Shown piece by piece: positions 42,072 to 49,641 of a stretch of 64,000 bases of DNA. Position numbers and translations under genes: made by a program. This DNA is from Plantactinospora alkalitolerans. Lineage in GTDB: Bacteria; Actinomycetota; Actinomycetes; Mycobacteriales; Micromonosporaceae. The stretch is taken from positions 16,203 through 80,202 of the forward strand of contig NZ_JADPUN010000177.1 in NCBI RefSeq assembly GCF_015690345.1, in the 5' to 3' direction. A model generated the notes under the pieces. That model did no database searches. It had not been told where the DNA came from and was given only the letters and a program-made list of their open reading frames with translations. How positions within the stretch are numbered: the first letter of the stretch is position 1; each line of letters begins with the position of its first letter.

Positions 42072-44903
42072 TCACGGACGGAAGACCATCGACGTGCCGT
42101 TGGTCAGCTTCGGCTGGTCGACCGAGACTGACAGGGCCGTCGTACCGGCCGCATTCTCGATCCCGATGGTCGCCGAGTCACCCCGCTCCCGCCCACTCGT
42201 GTTCAGGTCCCGGTATCCGAAGACGATCTCCCCGTCCACGGCGAAGACCGCCTCGAAACTGATCCGTGCCGAGGTGGAGCCGTAGAGGCCGATATTGCGC
42301 CACTCCACCACGAACCGGCGGTCCGATCCGGTACCCAGCACGGCGGTCCGGACACTCGAGTCCGCCCGTACCACCAGGTCGTCCCAGAACGGGTACACCG
42401 CCGCGTTCGGGGGGCTGGAACTGGGCAGGGCGCCGTTAACCGGCGCCGGGTCGATGGTGTCCACGAAGGACAGATGTCCGTTGCTCGACACCCACGCGTC
42501 GGCGTACGTCTGGCCGAACAGCCGGACCGGGAACGGCAGCGCGACCTGGGTGACCTGGTCGTCCCCGGTCAACGGCAGCACGGTGGCGTCCGCCGGGAGC
42601 CACGGCCGCCCGCTGTCGGTCGTGCAGGTGTAGCCGGGCGTGCTGCCGCAACCGACCCCCGCCGAGGACGCGTACGTCGCCGTGTAGGTGGTGGCGGCGG
42701 CCGGTGCCGTGATCACGTGCGTCGCGGCGCCCCCGTCGGACCAACTTCGCAGCGAGTACGGCATCCCACCGACCTGCTGCGGCCCCGGCGCGCTGACCGT
42801 GTTCGTCGACCCGACGATCACCGTACGCGTGAACGGGGCGATCCCGGTGGCGGCGCCGACGCTGAGCTGTAGCCCGGGTGGGTTGGTGGCGAAGGTCAGG
42901 TCGACCGTGTCCGGGTCGAGCCGCCGCACCACGGTGTTCGCCAGGCCCTGCGCGTCGGTCGCGGTCAGCTCCAGTTCCAGGTACGACGGGTACTCGTGGT
43001 CCGGTGCCACGAACGAGCCCGAGGCCGCGCCCGACCACTCGCGTACCGGATGGGTGTGGCAGTTGTCGACCGACTCGCAGTGCTGCATCCGCAACCGCCA
43101 GGACAGCGCGGACGCCGGCAGGGTCCCCTGCTGCGGGTCGGTGGCGTGCCCGCTGAAGGTCACCGTCTCGCCCACCCGCCACCGGGTACCCGATCCGGGC
43201 GTGTCCAGCACGGCGGTCGGCGCACCGTTGCCGGGCTGGATGGTGACCGTGCTGCTCGCCGAGACGTTCAGGGTGTCGGTGACGGTCAGTGTCGCGGTGT
43301 AACTGCCGTTCGCCGGATAGCGGAAGCTGGTCGTCGGCGTACTGGCGTCGACCGTGCCGTCGCTGGTGAAATCCCACTCGTAGCTCAGCCGGCCCGCGTC
43401 GGCCGGGTCCGGATCGGTCGAGCCGGTGCCGTCGAACGCGACGGTGAGCGGCGCGGGTCCGCTGGTCGGCGTCGCGCTGATCACCGCGGTCGGCGGCTGG
43501 TTGCCGGGGAAGTACCGGATCCGCCGGACGGTGCCGCCGGCCATGTCGACGTAGTAGAGCTCACCGCCGGGACCGACGGCCAGGTCCACCGGCCCGGCGG
43601 CGGCCTGGCCGAACGCCTGGAGGTTGGCCGGGTTCGGCAGCCCTCCGGCGGTGCTCGGACGCATCGCCCAGATGCAGCCGCGCGAGTAGTCGGCGAAGAA
43701 CAGCGCCCCGGCGTACGCCGCCGGATAGCTGCCGCCGCTGCCGGGGTAGAACGCCAGCCCGGAGACGGCGTCCCCGCCCGAGCCGCAGTTCTCCCCCGAC
43801 ACCACGGGCGCACTGTGGTTGTAGGTGTAGTAGGGCGCGGTCTGCCCGGCGCCGGCGTAGAGGGTCTCGCAGAGGTTCAGGTTGGCGTTGTCGTAGCTGG
43901 CCATCCGGCCGGTGCCCTCGTAGCAGGGCCAGCCGAGGTTGGTGACCGGGCCGGTCGGGTCGACCACCCGGTCGATCTCCTCCCAACTGTTCCAGCCGAC
44001 GTCGCCCAGCCACACCTCGTTCGTGCCCGGCCGGGTCGTGAACCGGAACGGGTTGCGGGCGCCGTGCGCGACGATCCGGCGGGTGTTGAGGTCCGCCGAG
44101 CCGATCAGCGGGTTACCGGCGGCGGCCGCCCCGGTCGCCGGATCGAGCCGCAGCACCGCGCCGTCCAGACTGGTCGGGTCGGCCGTGGTCCGGACGTCCT
44201 GGGAGCGCAGCGCACCACCCTCGGCGCCCGGTGGCGTCATGGTGCCGCCCGGCGGGTCACCGCACGGATTCGCCGGGTTGCCCAGTTGGCCGTAGTCGGT
44301 GGCGCTGAAACTGGCACCGTCGCCCGCGGTGGCGTAGAGCATGCCGTCGGCGCCGAACCGCAGGTCGCCGACGGAGTGGCTCGGATACTGCTGGCACCAG
44401 TCCTGGACGAGCACCTGCTCGGTGCCGGTCATCACGTCGCCGCTGGCCCGCAGCCGGGACAGCCGGCCGGTGACCACACATCGGCCGTTGTTGGCGTCAC
44501 CACAGGTGTCGTTCCACACCGGAGCGGTCTGCCCCGGCGGCGCATCGTAGGTGTAGAGCACGTAGACCCAGGGGTTGGTCGGGAAGTCGGGCGGCAGGGC
44601 CAGCCCGAGCAGGCCCCGGTCCCACTGGTTGTGCACGTTCCTGGACAGGTCGGCGAAGACCGTCGGGGTCGGATCGGCCAGGTCGGCGAAGACCTTCACC
44701 CGCCCGCCCTTCTCGGTCACGAAGACCCGGCCGTCCGGGGCGAACTCGATGTTCGTCGGCTCGGTCAGGCCGTTGAAGACGACCTGCTCCTGGAACCCCG
44801 TCGGCAGGGTCACGGCCGCGGCCGGGGCGCCCTGGAGCGGGCTCAGGACGCCGACCAGTAGTGTCAGTACCAGGCTCAGCCGCATGCGGCGACGCAGGCG
44901 CAT
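42072..44903 (-). CDS. Secreted glucose/sorbosone dehydrogenase-like protein with PKD and C-terminal modules (copy 2)
   Basis: Protein of 943 residues, paralogue of the protein at 35896-38742 with the same module order. It has a signal peptide (about 1-28), a propeller (about 30-475) with YPSHSVGDLRFGADGMLYATAG and WLGDVGWNSWEEID, and a PKD domain (LSYEWDFTSDGT). The EWSGAASGSFVAPDHEYPSY module, SWSDGGAATHVITAP and a final module with AWVSSNGHLSFVDT and VYPFWDDLV follow. The ATG at 44903 follows GGGAGGG and starts the signal peptide; an extension to 45056 adds a basic segment with no support. It transcribes away from the glycosyltransferase gene, with a 454-bp shared upstream region. Confidence 0.85.
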   Translation of the reverse strand: MRLRRRMRLSLVLTLLVGVLSPLQGAPAAAVTLPTGFQEQVVFNGLTEPTNIEFAPDGRVFVTEKGGRVKVFADLADPTPTVFADLSRNVHNQWDRGLLGLALPPDFPTNPWVYVLYTYDAPPGQTAPVWNDTCGDANNGRCVVTGRLSRLRASGDVMTGTEQVLVQDWCQQYPSHSVGDLRFGADGMLYATAGDGASFSATDYGQLGNPANPCGDPPGGTMTPPGAEGGALRSQDVRTTADPTSLDGAVLRLDPATGAAAAGNPLIGSADLNTRRIVAHGARNPFRFTTRPGTNEVWLGDVGWNSWEEIDRVVDPTGPVTNLGWPCYEGTGRMASYDNANLNLCETLYAGAGQTAPYYTYNHSAPVVSGENCGSGGDAVSGLAFYPGSGGSYPAAYAGALFFADYSRGCIWAMRPSTAGGLPNPANLQAFGQAAAGPVDLAVGPGGELYYVDMAGGTVRRIRYFPGNQPPTAVISATPTSGPAPLTVAFDGTGSTDPDPADAGRLSYEWDFTSDGTVDASTPTTSFRYPANGSYTATLTVTDTLNVSASSTVTIQPGNGAPTAVLDTPGSGTRWRVGETVTFSGHATDPQQGTLPASALSWRLRMQHCESVDNCHTHPVREWSGAASGSFVAPDHEYPSYLELELTATDAQGLANTVVRRLDPDTVDLTFATNPPGLQLSVGAATGIAPFTRTVIVGSTNTVSAPGPQQVGGMPYSLRSWSDGGAATHVITAPAAATTYTATYASSAGVGCGSTPGYTCTTDSGRPWLPADATVLPLTGDDQVTQVALPFPVRLFGQTYADAWVSSNGHLSFVDTIDPAPVNGALPSSSPPNAAVYPFWDDLVVRADSSVRTAVLGTGSDRRFVVEWRNIGLYGSTSARISFEAVFAVDGEIVFGYRDLNTSGRERGDSATIGIENAAGTTALSVSVDQPKLTNGTSMVFRP

Positions 44904-45095
44904 GGTGCACCCTCCCCACTGTCGGGGTGCCGCGGTCCGTAACCGAACCGTCGTCCTCCCCGTCGGCACAGGGTAGGTTTTCCGGCGGTCGTTGCGGGCG
45001 CCCCGCACCAAATCGCGTTTCCGACGAAGATCAATAAATCGGCGCGCTCCAGACACCTATCGCGACAGGCACCCGACCCTATAACCGGATTAGGG

Positions 45096-45150
45096 CCGAT
45101 CGGACTGTCGATACCCCGATGAATGAGTGAAGGAACAATAGTCCGATCGG
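45096..45150. promoter_or_regulatory. Spaced inverted repeat, operator candidate
   Basis: CCGATCGGACT (45096-45106) and AGTCCGATCGG (45140-45150) are perfect 11-bp complements 33 nt apart; each arm also contains the palindrome CCGATCGG. It could be two half-sites on the same helix face or a stem-loop. Confidence 0.45.
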
Positions 45151-45282
45151 TCGTTACCTTGTAAGTAAGTCGACAGATCCGCCATTCCGTGGTCCTTGCC
45201 CCCGCCGGGCTGGTAGAGCAATGTCTTTGTAGGACACCGGCCGGTAGCGGGATACCTCGGTGTGTGAACTTTGCTTCCTTTG

Positions 45283-45313
45283 GGTCGCGGCGAAATTCGA
45301 ATTCGCCGCGACC
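45283..45313 (+). promoter_or_regulatory. Leader hairpin upstream of the family 4 glycosyltransferase
   Basis: Perfect 12-bp arms GGTCGCGGCGAA/TTCGCCGCGACC with loop ATTCGAA, ending 44 nt before the start codon. In an mRNA leader it would be very stable; attenuation or transcript protection are possible. It is also a terminator candidate if a short transcript starts upstream. Confidence 0.55.
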
Positions 45314-45357
45314 TTCCATCGAAAACGTCGTCCGAGCTGCGCGGATGGGAGTTAGAG

Positions 45358-46689
45358 ATGGCCGATCGACGTCCCCATGTGGTCATCGTGGTGGTCAATC
45401 TGCCGGCTGAGCGGGATCGCCGGGTGATCCGGGAGTGCCAGGCCCTGGAGGCCGCCGGCTACCGGGCCTCGGTGATCTGCCCGCGTGGCCCACGGCCACT
45501 GACGGTGCTGCCGGGCACTGCGGCCACCACGATCCTCTCGTTTCCCCAGCCGCTTGCCGGCAAGGGCGTACTCTCCTTCGCCGCCGAGTTCGCCTGGGCG
45601 CTGATCGCCGTCACCGTCCGGCTGCTGGGCCTGATGCTCCGCACCCGGGTGGACGCCGTGCAGGCGTGCAATCCGCCGGACGTCTTCTGGGTCGTCGGGC
45701 TGCTGATGCGGGCCCTGGGGCGGCCGTTCGTCTTCGACCACCACGACCTGAGCCCGGAGCTGTACGAGTGCAAGGCCGGGCAGCCCCGGACGAGCGTGCT
45801 GTGGATGCTCCGGCTGTTCGAGCGACTCTCCTGGCGGTGCGCCACCGCCGTGGTGGCGACCAACGAGTCGTTCCGCGAGCTGGCGATGAACCGGGGCGGA
45901 TGTCATCCGGACAAGGTGGTGGTGGTCCGCAACGGCCCGGCACTGGCCGAGGTCCACCGCGACCGCGCCATCCGGGTGGAGCCGACGGCCGGCAGCACGG
46001 ACCGGGGAACGGCTGTCGAGGCCCGGAATCCGGGCTCCGGCAACGACCCGGGTTCCGGCAACGTCCGGCAGAAGGTCGTCTACGTCGGCGTGATCAACCC
46101 ACAGGACAACGTCGAGGCTGCGGTGCTGGCCGCCGAGCGGTTGGTGGGACTGCGCGGCACCGACGACTGGGAGCTGGTGGTCGCCGGGGACGGGGAGAGC
46201 GTGTCGGAGCTGCGCCGGCTGGCCATCCAGCGGGGAATCGAGGACGTCGTACGCTTCACCGGCTGGCTGGAGGCCGACGAGGTCGACGAACTGCTCTGCT
46301 CGGCGGCGATCGCGATCCAGCCGGACCTGCCGAGCCGGATGGCCGAGATGTACACCATGGCCAAGACCGTGGAGTACGTCGCCCGGGGCGTACCGGTCGT
46401 CGCCGTGGACCTGCTGGAGACCCGACGTACCGCCGACTCGGCCGCGAGCTATGTGCTGACCGGCAGCCCGGACGAGTTCGCCAAGGCCATCGACCAGCTG
46501 CTCGGCGACGAGCAGGCCCGAGCGGCGATGAGCGTCACGGGTCGGCAGCGGTTCATCGACGAGCTTGCCTGGGATCATCAGGTGAAGTCGTACATCCGAC
46601 TCTGGGACCGATTGCTCCGCCCGTCGCCGAACGGCTACAACCAAGTTTCATCCGGTAACGGGGCCGATGCCGCGCGCCTGCCGATCTGA
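45358..46689 (+). CDS. Glycosyltransferase family 4
   Basis: GT-B fold retaining glycosyltransferase of 443 residues. The N-domain starts VVIVVVNLPAERDRRVIREC and has FDHHDLSPELYECKAG; the C-domain has VVYVGVINPQDNVEAAVLAAE, EDVVRFTGWLEADEVDELL and the donor-binding AKTVEYVARGVPVVAVDL. A hydrophobic segment at about 72-100 (FAWALIAVTVRLLGLML) is consistent with membrane binding. In the interdomain linker an 18-bp duplication gives NPGSGNDPGSGN. The ATG at 45358 follows GGGAG. Forty-two base pairs upstream of the Wzz-like gene, so probably one transcript for surface polysaccharide assembly. Confidence 0.9.
   Translation: MADRRPHVVIVVVNLPAERDRRVIRECQALEAAGYRASVICPRGPRPLTVLPGTAATTILSFPQPLAGKGVLSFAAEFAWALIAVTVRLLGLMLRTRVDAVQACNPPDVFWVVGLLMRALGRPFVFDHHDLSPELYECKAGQPRTSVLWMLRLFERLSWRCATAVVATNESFRELAMNRGGCHPDKVVVVRNGPALAEVHRDRAIRVEPTAGSTDRGTAVEARNPGSGNDPGSGNVRQKVVYVGVINPQDNVEAAVLAAERLVGLRGTDDWELVVAGDGESVSELRRLAIQRGIEDVVRFTGWLEADEVDELLCSAAIAIQPDLPSRMAEMYTMAKTVEYVARGVPVVAVDLLETRRTADSAASYVLTGSPDEFAKAIDQLLGDEQARAAMSVTGRQRFIDELAWDHQVKSYIRLWDRLLRPSPNGYNQVSSGNGADAARLPI
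46030..46065. repeat. 18-bp tandem duplication in the glycosyltransferase linker
   Basis: CCGGGCTCCGGCAACGAC at 46030 and a two-base variant at 46048, in frame, encoding PGSGND/PGSGNV between the two GT-B domains. Confidence 0.85.
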
Positions 46690-46698
46690 CGAATTTCC

Positions 46699-47859
46699 TC
46701 AGCATATCCGCGCACCCGAAGGGGCCGTCCGATGGACCTTCTCGACCTGCTGAAACTCATGTTTCGGCGGTGGTATGTCTCGGCTCCGGTCGTCGTCGTG
46801 ACGCTCGGCGCGGCCCTTGCCTTCGGCCTGGCGATCCAGCCGGAGTACAAGACCGAGGTCGCCATTCTGCTCGTGCCGCCGACCACCTCCGCCGCCGCGC
46901 CGGCGCCCGACGCGACCCCACGCCCGGGCAATCCCTGGCTGCGGATCGGCGAGAACGCGATGGCCCAGGCGGTGCAGATCTCGATTTCGGCGCACGACGC
47001 CCGTACGAAGATCGCCACGGCCGGCGGTGACCCCGACTACGAGGTCGGGCTGGTGAACCGCAGTTCGATCCTGACCGTCGCCGTCGTGGCGGCGGACGAG
47101 GACAGCGCCCGGAAGACCGTGCAGGCGGTGACCAAGCTCATCCACGACGAGGTCGAGGGGCAGCAGGCACAGTACGAGCCGAAACCCGGCGAGCAGATCA
47201 CCACCGAGGTGCTCGACCCCGGCCTGAACATCGTGCAGTCCCGGTCCAACGTGCTGCGGGCGCAGGTCGTGATCGCCGCCATCGGCGCGCTGCTGGCCGC
47301 CGTATCGGCCGTCATCTACGACGCGGTCGCCCGGCGCCGCGCCGGCCGGGACGGCCCCGAGAACCGCGGTGGACTCCGGAAGGTCCACCTCCCGAAAGGC
47401 CAGCCAATCCAGTACGGCCGGCAGCCGGGTGTCGAGGAGCTGCCGGTACGCCTGCTCGCGCCGATCCGGATCGGCCGGCCGCCACGGGTCGTCGATCCCG
47501 CTGTCCCGGAACGGGTCGTCGATCCCCGTGTCCCGGAACGGGTCCTCGGGGTCGCCCTGGGTCACCGTCAGCCGGCATCCCTCCGCCGTCGGGGTCAGCT
47601 CGCAGACCACCTGGGTCGGCTGGCCGTCCTCGGGCCAGCGCACCACGATCCGATGTGGCGGGTCGAGTTCGACCAGCTCGACGGTGATCAGCTCGTCCAA
47701 TTCGGGGAAATCCGTCGGCCGCAGCTCGAACCGACTGATCGACGAGGGTCGTGGTTCGACCGAGCCGAACCACTTCGGGAGCAGCTCACGGTCGGTCAGG
47801 GCCCGCCACACCCGCTCCGGCGGATGGCGCAGGTCGACGGTGGTCCGGATTTCGGTCAC
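46699..47859 (-). CDS. SRPBCC/AHSA1-like protein (open frame runs on into antisense of the Wzz gene)
   Basis: The real domain is residues 1-155 (47859 to about 47395). EIRTTVDLRHPPERVWRALTD, ELLPKWFGSVEP, RFELRPTDFPELDELITVELVELDPP and the C-terminal helix YRQLLDTRLPAVLDWLAFRE are typical of activator-of-Hsp90-ATPase-like START-fold proteins that bind hydrophobic ligands. The frame has no stop after the domain and continues to 46699 across the opposite strand of the Wzz gene. Two 27-bp repeats (47486-47539) encode FRDTGIDDP-type units within the domain. The GTG at 47859 is used; GTG/ATG at 47892 is possible. Both Shine-Dalgarno sequences are weak. Confidence 0.65.
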   Translation of the reverse strand: MTEIRTTVDLRHPPERVWRALTDRELLPKWFGSVEPRPSSISRFELRPTDFPELDELITVELVELDPPHRIVVRWPEDGQPTQVVCELTPTAEGCRLTVTQGDPEDPFRDTGIDDPFRDSGIDDPWRPADPDRREQAYRQLLDTRLPAVLDWLAFREVDLPESTAVLGAVPAGAAPGDRVVDDGRYGGQQRADGGDHDLRPQHVGPGLHDVQAGVEHLGGDLLAGFRLVLCLLPLDLVVDELGHRLHGLPGAVLVRRHDGDGQDRTAVHQPDLVVGVTAGRGDLRTGVVRRNRDLHRLGHRVLADPQPGIARAWGRVGRRRGGGGGRRHEQNGDLGLVLRLDRQAEGKGRAERHDDDRSRDIPPPKHEFQQVEKVHRTAPSGARIC

Positions 47860-48327
47860 GGCAGGACTGTACGACCATCCAGCCGGCGGCACGGTACGGC
47901 CCCGGACGCGCAGCCGGCCCGACCCGGCGGCGCCCTCCGGCGGACCTGCCGAGCGGCGCCCGCCAGCCCGTTTCCGCCACCGGCACCGGCAAACCGGCCC
48001 CTGGCCGGAAGGGCTGGGGTTAAGTGGCTTGCAGGGCAGTGGAGGGAGACGGCCGGGTGGGCGGGTACGGCGTGCAGCTCGTGCTGGTGCTGCTCCTCAT
48101 CCTGCTCAACGCGATCTTCGCCGGCAGCGAGATGGCACTGGTCTCGTTGCGAGAGGGGCAACTGCGCCAGCTCGGCCGGAAGGGGCGGCGGGGCGCGACC
48201 CTGGTCCGGCTGGTCCGTGATCCGAACCGGTTCCTGGCGACCACCCAGTTGGGGATCACCCTGGCCGGCTTCCTGGCCTCGGCCGCCGCGGCGGTGTCCC
48301 TGGCCAAGCCGTTGCTGGGACCGCTGA
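46732..48327 (+). CDS. Wzz-like chain-length determinant/polysaccharide co-polymerase (no stop where homology ends)
   Basis: The convincing part is residues 1-210 (46732 to about 47360). It has the Wzz N-terminus LLDLLKLMFRRWYVSAPVVV, a first membrane helix (17-35), a periplasmic domain, and a second helix (about 182-200, VVIAAIGALLAAVSAVIYD) followed by ARRRAG. Such proteins set polysaccharide chain length. After that the frame has no stop until 48327 and simply reads the antisense of the SRPBCC gene and the start of the CorC-like gene, so the given end is the first stop, not the likely end of function. The ATG at 46732 follows GAAGGGG. It forms an operon with the glycosyltransferase. A deletion that removed the original stop, or a sequence error near 47350, would explain it. 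Confidence 0.65.
   Translation: MDLLDLLKLMFRRWYVSAPVVVVTLGAALAFGLAIQPEYKTEVAILLVPPTTSAAAPAPDATPRPGNPWLRIGENAMAQAVQISISAHDARTKIATAGGDPDYEVGLVNRSSILTVAVVAADEDSARKTVQAVTKLIHDEVEGQQAQYEPKPGEQITTEVLDPGLNIVQSRSNVLRAQVVIAAIGALLAAVSAVIYDAVARRRAGRDGPENRGGLRKVHLPKGQPIQYGRQPGVEELPVRLLAPIRIGRPPRVVDPAVPERVVDPRVPERVLGVALGHRQPASLRRRGQLADHLGRLAVLGPAHHDPMWRVEFDQLDGDQLVQFGEIRRPQLEPTDRRGSWFDRAEPLREQLTVGQGPPHPLRRMAQVDGGPDFGHGRTVRPSSRRHGTAPDAQPARPGGALRRTCRAAPASPFPPPAPANRPLAGRAGVKWLAGQWRETAGWAGTACSSCWCCSSSCSTRSSPAARWHWSRCERGNCASSAGRGGGARPWSGWSVIRTGSWRPPSWGSPWPASWPRPPRRCPWPSRCWDR
47486..47539. repeat. 27-bp tandem duplication inside the SRPBCC gene
   Basis: Copies at 47486 and 47513, each beginning GGGTCGTCGATCCC and ending TCCCGGAAC, plus a trailing fragment. 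In frame for the minus-strand gene. Confidence 0.85.
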
Positions 48328-49331
48328 GCTTCCTCGGCCGCGCCGCCGAGCCGGTGGCGGTGGTGCTGGTGACCGCCGTGCTGACCTTCGCCACGCTGGT
48401 GCTCGGCGAACTCGCCCCGAAACGGCTCGCCATGCAGCGGGCGGAGCGCTGGGGCCTGCTGGTGGCCCGGCCGCTGGACGTGTTCGCGATGGTGTCCCGG
48501 CCGGTGGTGTGGCTGCTGAGCCGTACCACCAACGTGGTCGTCCGGATCCTGGGTGGCGATCCGCAGGCCGCCCGGGAGGAGGTGGACAGCGACGAGTTGC
48601 GGGAACAGATGCTCACCCAACGCAACTTCTCGGCTCAGCAGCGCGAGATCGTCAGCGGCGCCTTCGAGATCGCCGACCGCACGCTCCGGGAGATCCTGGT
48701 GCCCAGGGGAGTGGTGACGAGCCTGCCGGCGGATCTGCCGATCGAGGAGGGACTGCGCCGGTTGGCCGACGCGGGGCTGTCCCGGGCGCCGGTGACCGGC
48801 CCGAACGGGCTGGACGATGTGGTCGGCGTGGTGCACGTCCGGGACCTGGTCGGCGGCGGGCCGCTGGTGGGGGACCAGGTCCGGCCGGTCTGTTTCCTAC
48901 CGGAGATGCTGCAGGTCTCCGACGCCCTGCGGCAGATGCGCGCGCAGCGGCAGCGGCTGGCGCTGGTGGTGGACGAGCGGGGTGCCACCGACGGCCTGGT
49001 CACCATGGAGGACCTGCTGGAGGAGGTCGTCGGCGAGTTGTACGACGAGACGGACCGGGACGTCCAGACCGTCGTCCGGGAGGACGACGGGGCGTTGCTG
49101 GTGCCGGGCTCGTTTCCCCTGCACGACCTGCCGGATATCGGCGTCCGGCTCGACCTGCCGCGATCGGGTGACTACACCACGGTCGCCGGGCTGGTGCTGG
49201 CCCGGCTGGGCCACATCCCGACCGCCGCGGGCGAGACGTTGCGGCTTCCCGGGATGACCGCAGAGGTGGTCGAGGTCGCGGGGCGGGCGATCCGGCTGGT
49301 CCGGCTGCGACCGGAGCCATCCGAACGCTGA
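48057..49331 (+). CDS. Hemolysin/CorC-family protein (CNNM membrane domain, CBS pair, CorC_HlyC domain)
   Basis: Protein of 424 residues. The DUF21/CNNM membrane domain (about 5-185) has LNAIFAGSEMALVSLREGQ and LATTQLGITLAGFLASAAAA; a CBS pair follows (about 205-325), then a CorC_HlyC domain to the end (TVVREDDGALLVPGSFPLHDL, SGDYTTVAGLVLARLGHIP). Proteins of this type are linked to Mg2+/Co2+ efflux. The frame opens at GTG 48024, but GGAGGGA lies 9 nt before the GTG at 48057, which also gives the normal short N-terminus. It overlaps the overlong Wzz frame. Followed by a hairpin; monocistronic. Confidence 0.9.
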   Translation: MGGYGVQLVLVLLLILLNAIFAGSEMALVSLREGQLRQLGRKGRRGATLVRLVRDPNRFLATTQLGITLAGFLASAAAAVSLAKPLLGPLSFLGRAAEPVAVVLVTAVLTFATLVLGELAPKRLAMQRAERWGLLVARPLDVFAMVSRPVVWLLSRTTNVVVRILGGDPQAAREEVDSDELREQMLTQRNFSAQQREIVSGAFEIADRTLREILVPRGVVTSLPADLPIEEGLRRLADAGLSRAPVTGPNGLDDVVGVVHVRDLVGGGPLVGDQVRPVCFLPEMLQVSDALRQMRAQRQRLALVVDERGATDGLVTMEDLLEEVVGELYDETDRDVQTVVREDDGALLVPGSFPLHDLPDIGVRLDLPRSGDYTTVAGLVLARLGHIPTAAGETLRLPGMTAEVVEVAGRAIRLVRLRPEPSER

Positions 49332-49382
49332 GCACCGCGGCGGGCCCCTCGGCGCCCCGTCCGGGCCCTTTCCGTGTTCACC

Positions 49383-49409
49383 CGGATCGGGGGGTGTCGG
49401 GCCGATCCG
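49383..49409. terminator. Hairpin after the CorC-family gene
   Basis: Perfect 8-bp arms CGGATCGG/CCGATCCG with an 11-nt loop, 52 nt past the stop codon and 37 nt before the next start. Terminator or leader element. An AATTA-GGG-TAATT palindrome (49430-49442) just downstream is the most AT-rich spot and may be part of the next promoter. Confidence 0.45.
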
Positions 49410-49445
49410 CTACTGGAACTCTATGCCGCAATTAGGGTAATTTGC

Positions 49446-49625
49446 GTGAAAAATAAGGGACTACGAACCCTGCTGTCGGTCGGCGCTGCGCTCGCCGTCA
49501 TCTACTTCGGCAGCAGCGGCGAGGAGGAGGGTGGCGTCACCAACGCGGTGCTGCTGCTGGCGGTCGCGGCGGGCCTGACCGTCTGGTACCTGACCAGGCC
49601 CAGTACCGGCAAACCGGTGAGTTGA
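49446..49625 (+). CDS. Small membrane protein, 59 residues
   Basis: Two hydrophobic segments (LLSVGAALAVIYFG at about 7-20 and AVLLLAVAAGLTVWYL at about 33-48) joined by an acidic GEEEGG loop; a predicted small inner-membrane protein of unknown function. The GTG at 49446 is preferred over 49374 because the upstream part lacks conservation-like features and overlaps the palindromes. The Shine-Dalgarno sequence is weak (TAGGG). Confidence 0.6.
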   Translation: MKNKGLRTLLSVGAALAVIYFGSSGEEEGGVTNAVLLLAVAAGLTVWYLTRPSTGKPVS

Positions 49626-49641
49626 GCGGGGCGGATCAGAC

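Larger units (their letters stand above)
44904..45357. promoter_or_regulatory. 454-bp AT-richer divergent regulatory region
   Basis: Lies between the leftward dehydrogenase-like gene and the rightward family 4 glycosyltransferase gene. It is markedly lower in GC than its flanks (for example AAGATCAATAAATCGG around 45030). It holds an 11-bp inverted repeat (45096-45150) and a strong hairpin (45283-45313). No coding frame is convincing. The length and structure suggest regulated expression of the glycosyltransferase. Confidence 0.55.
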
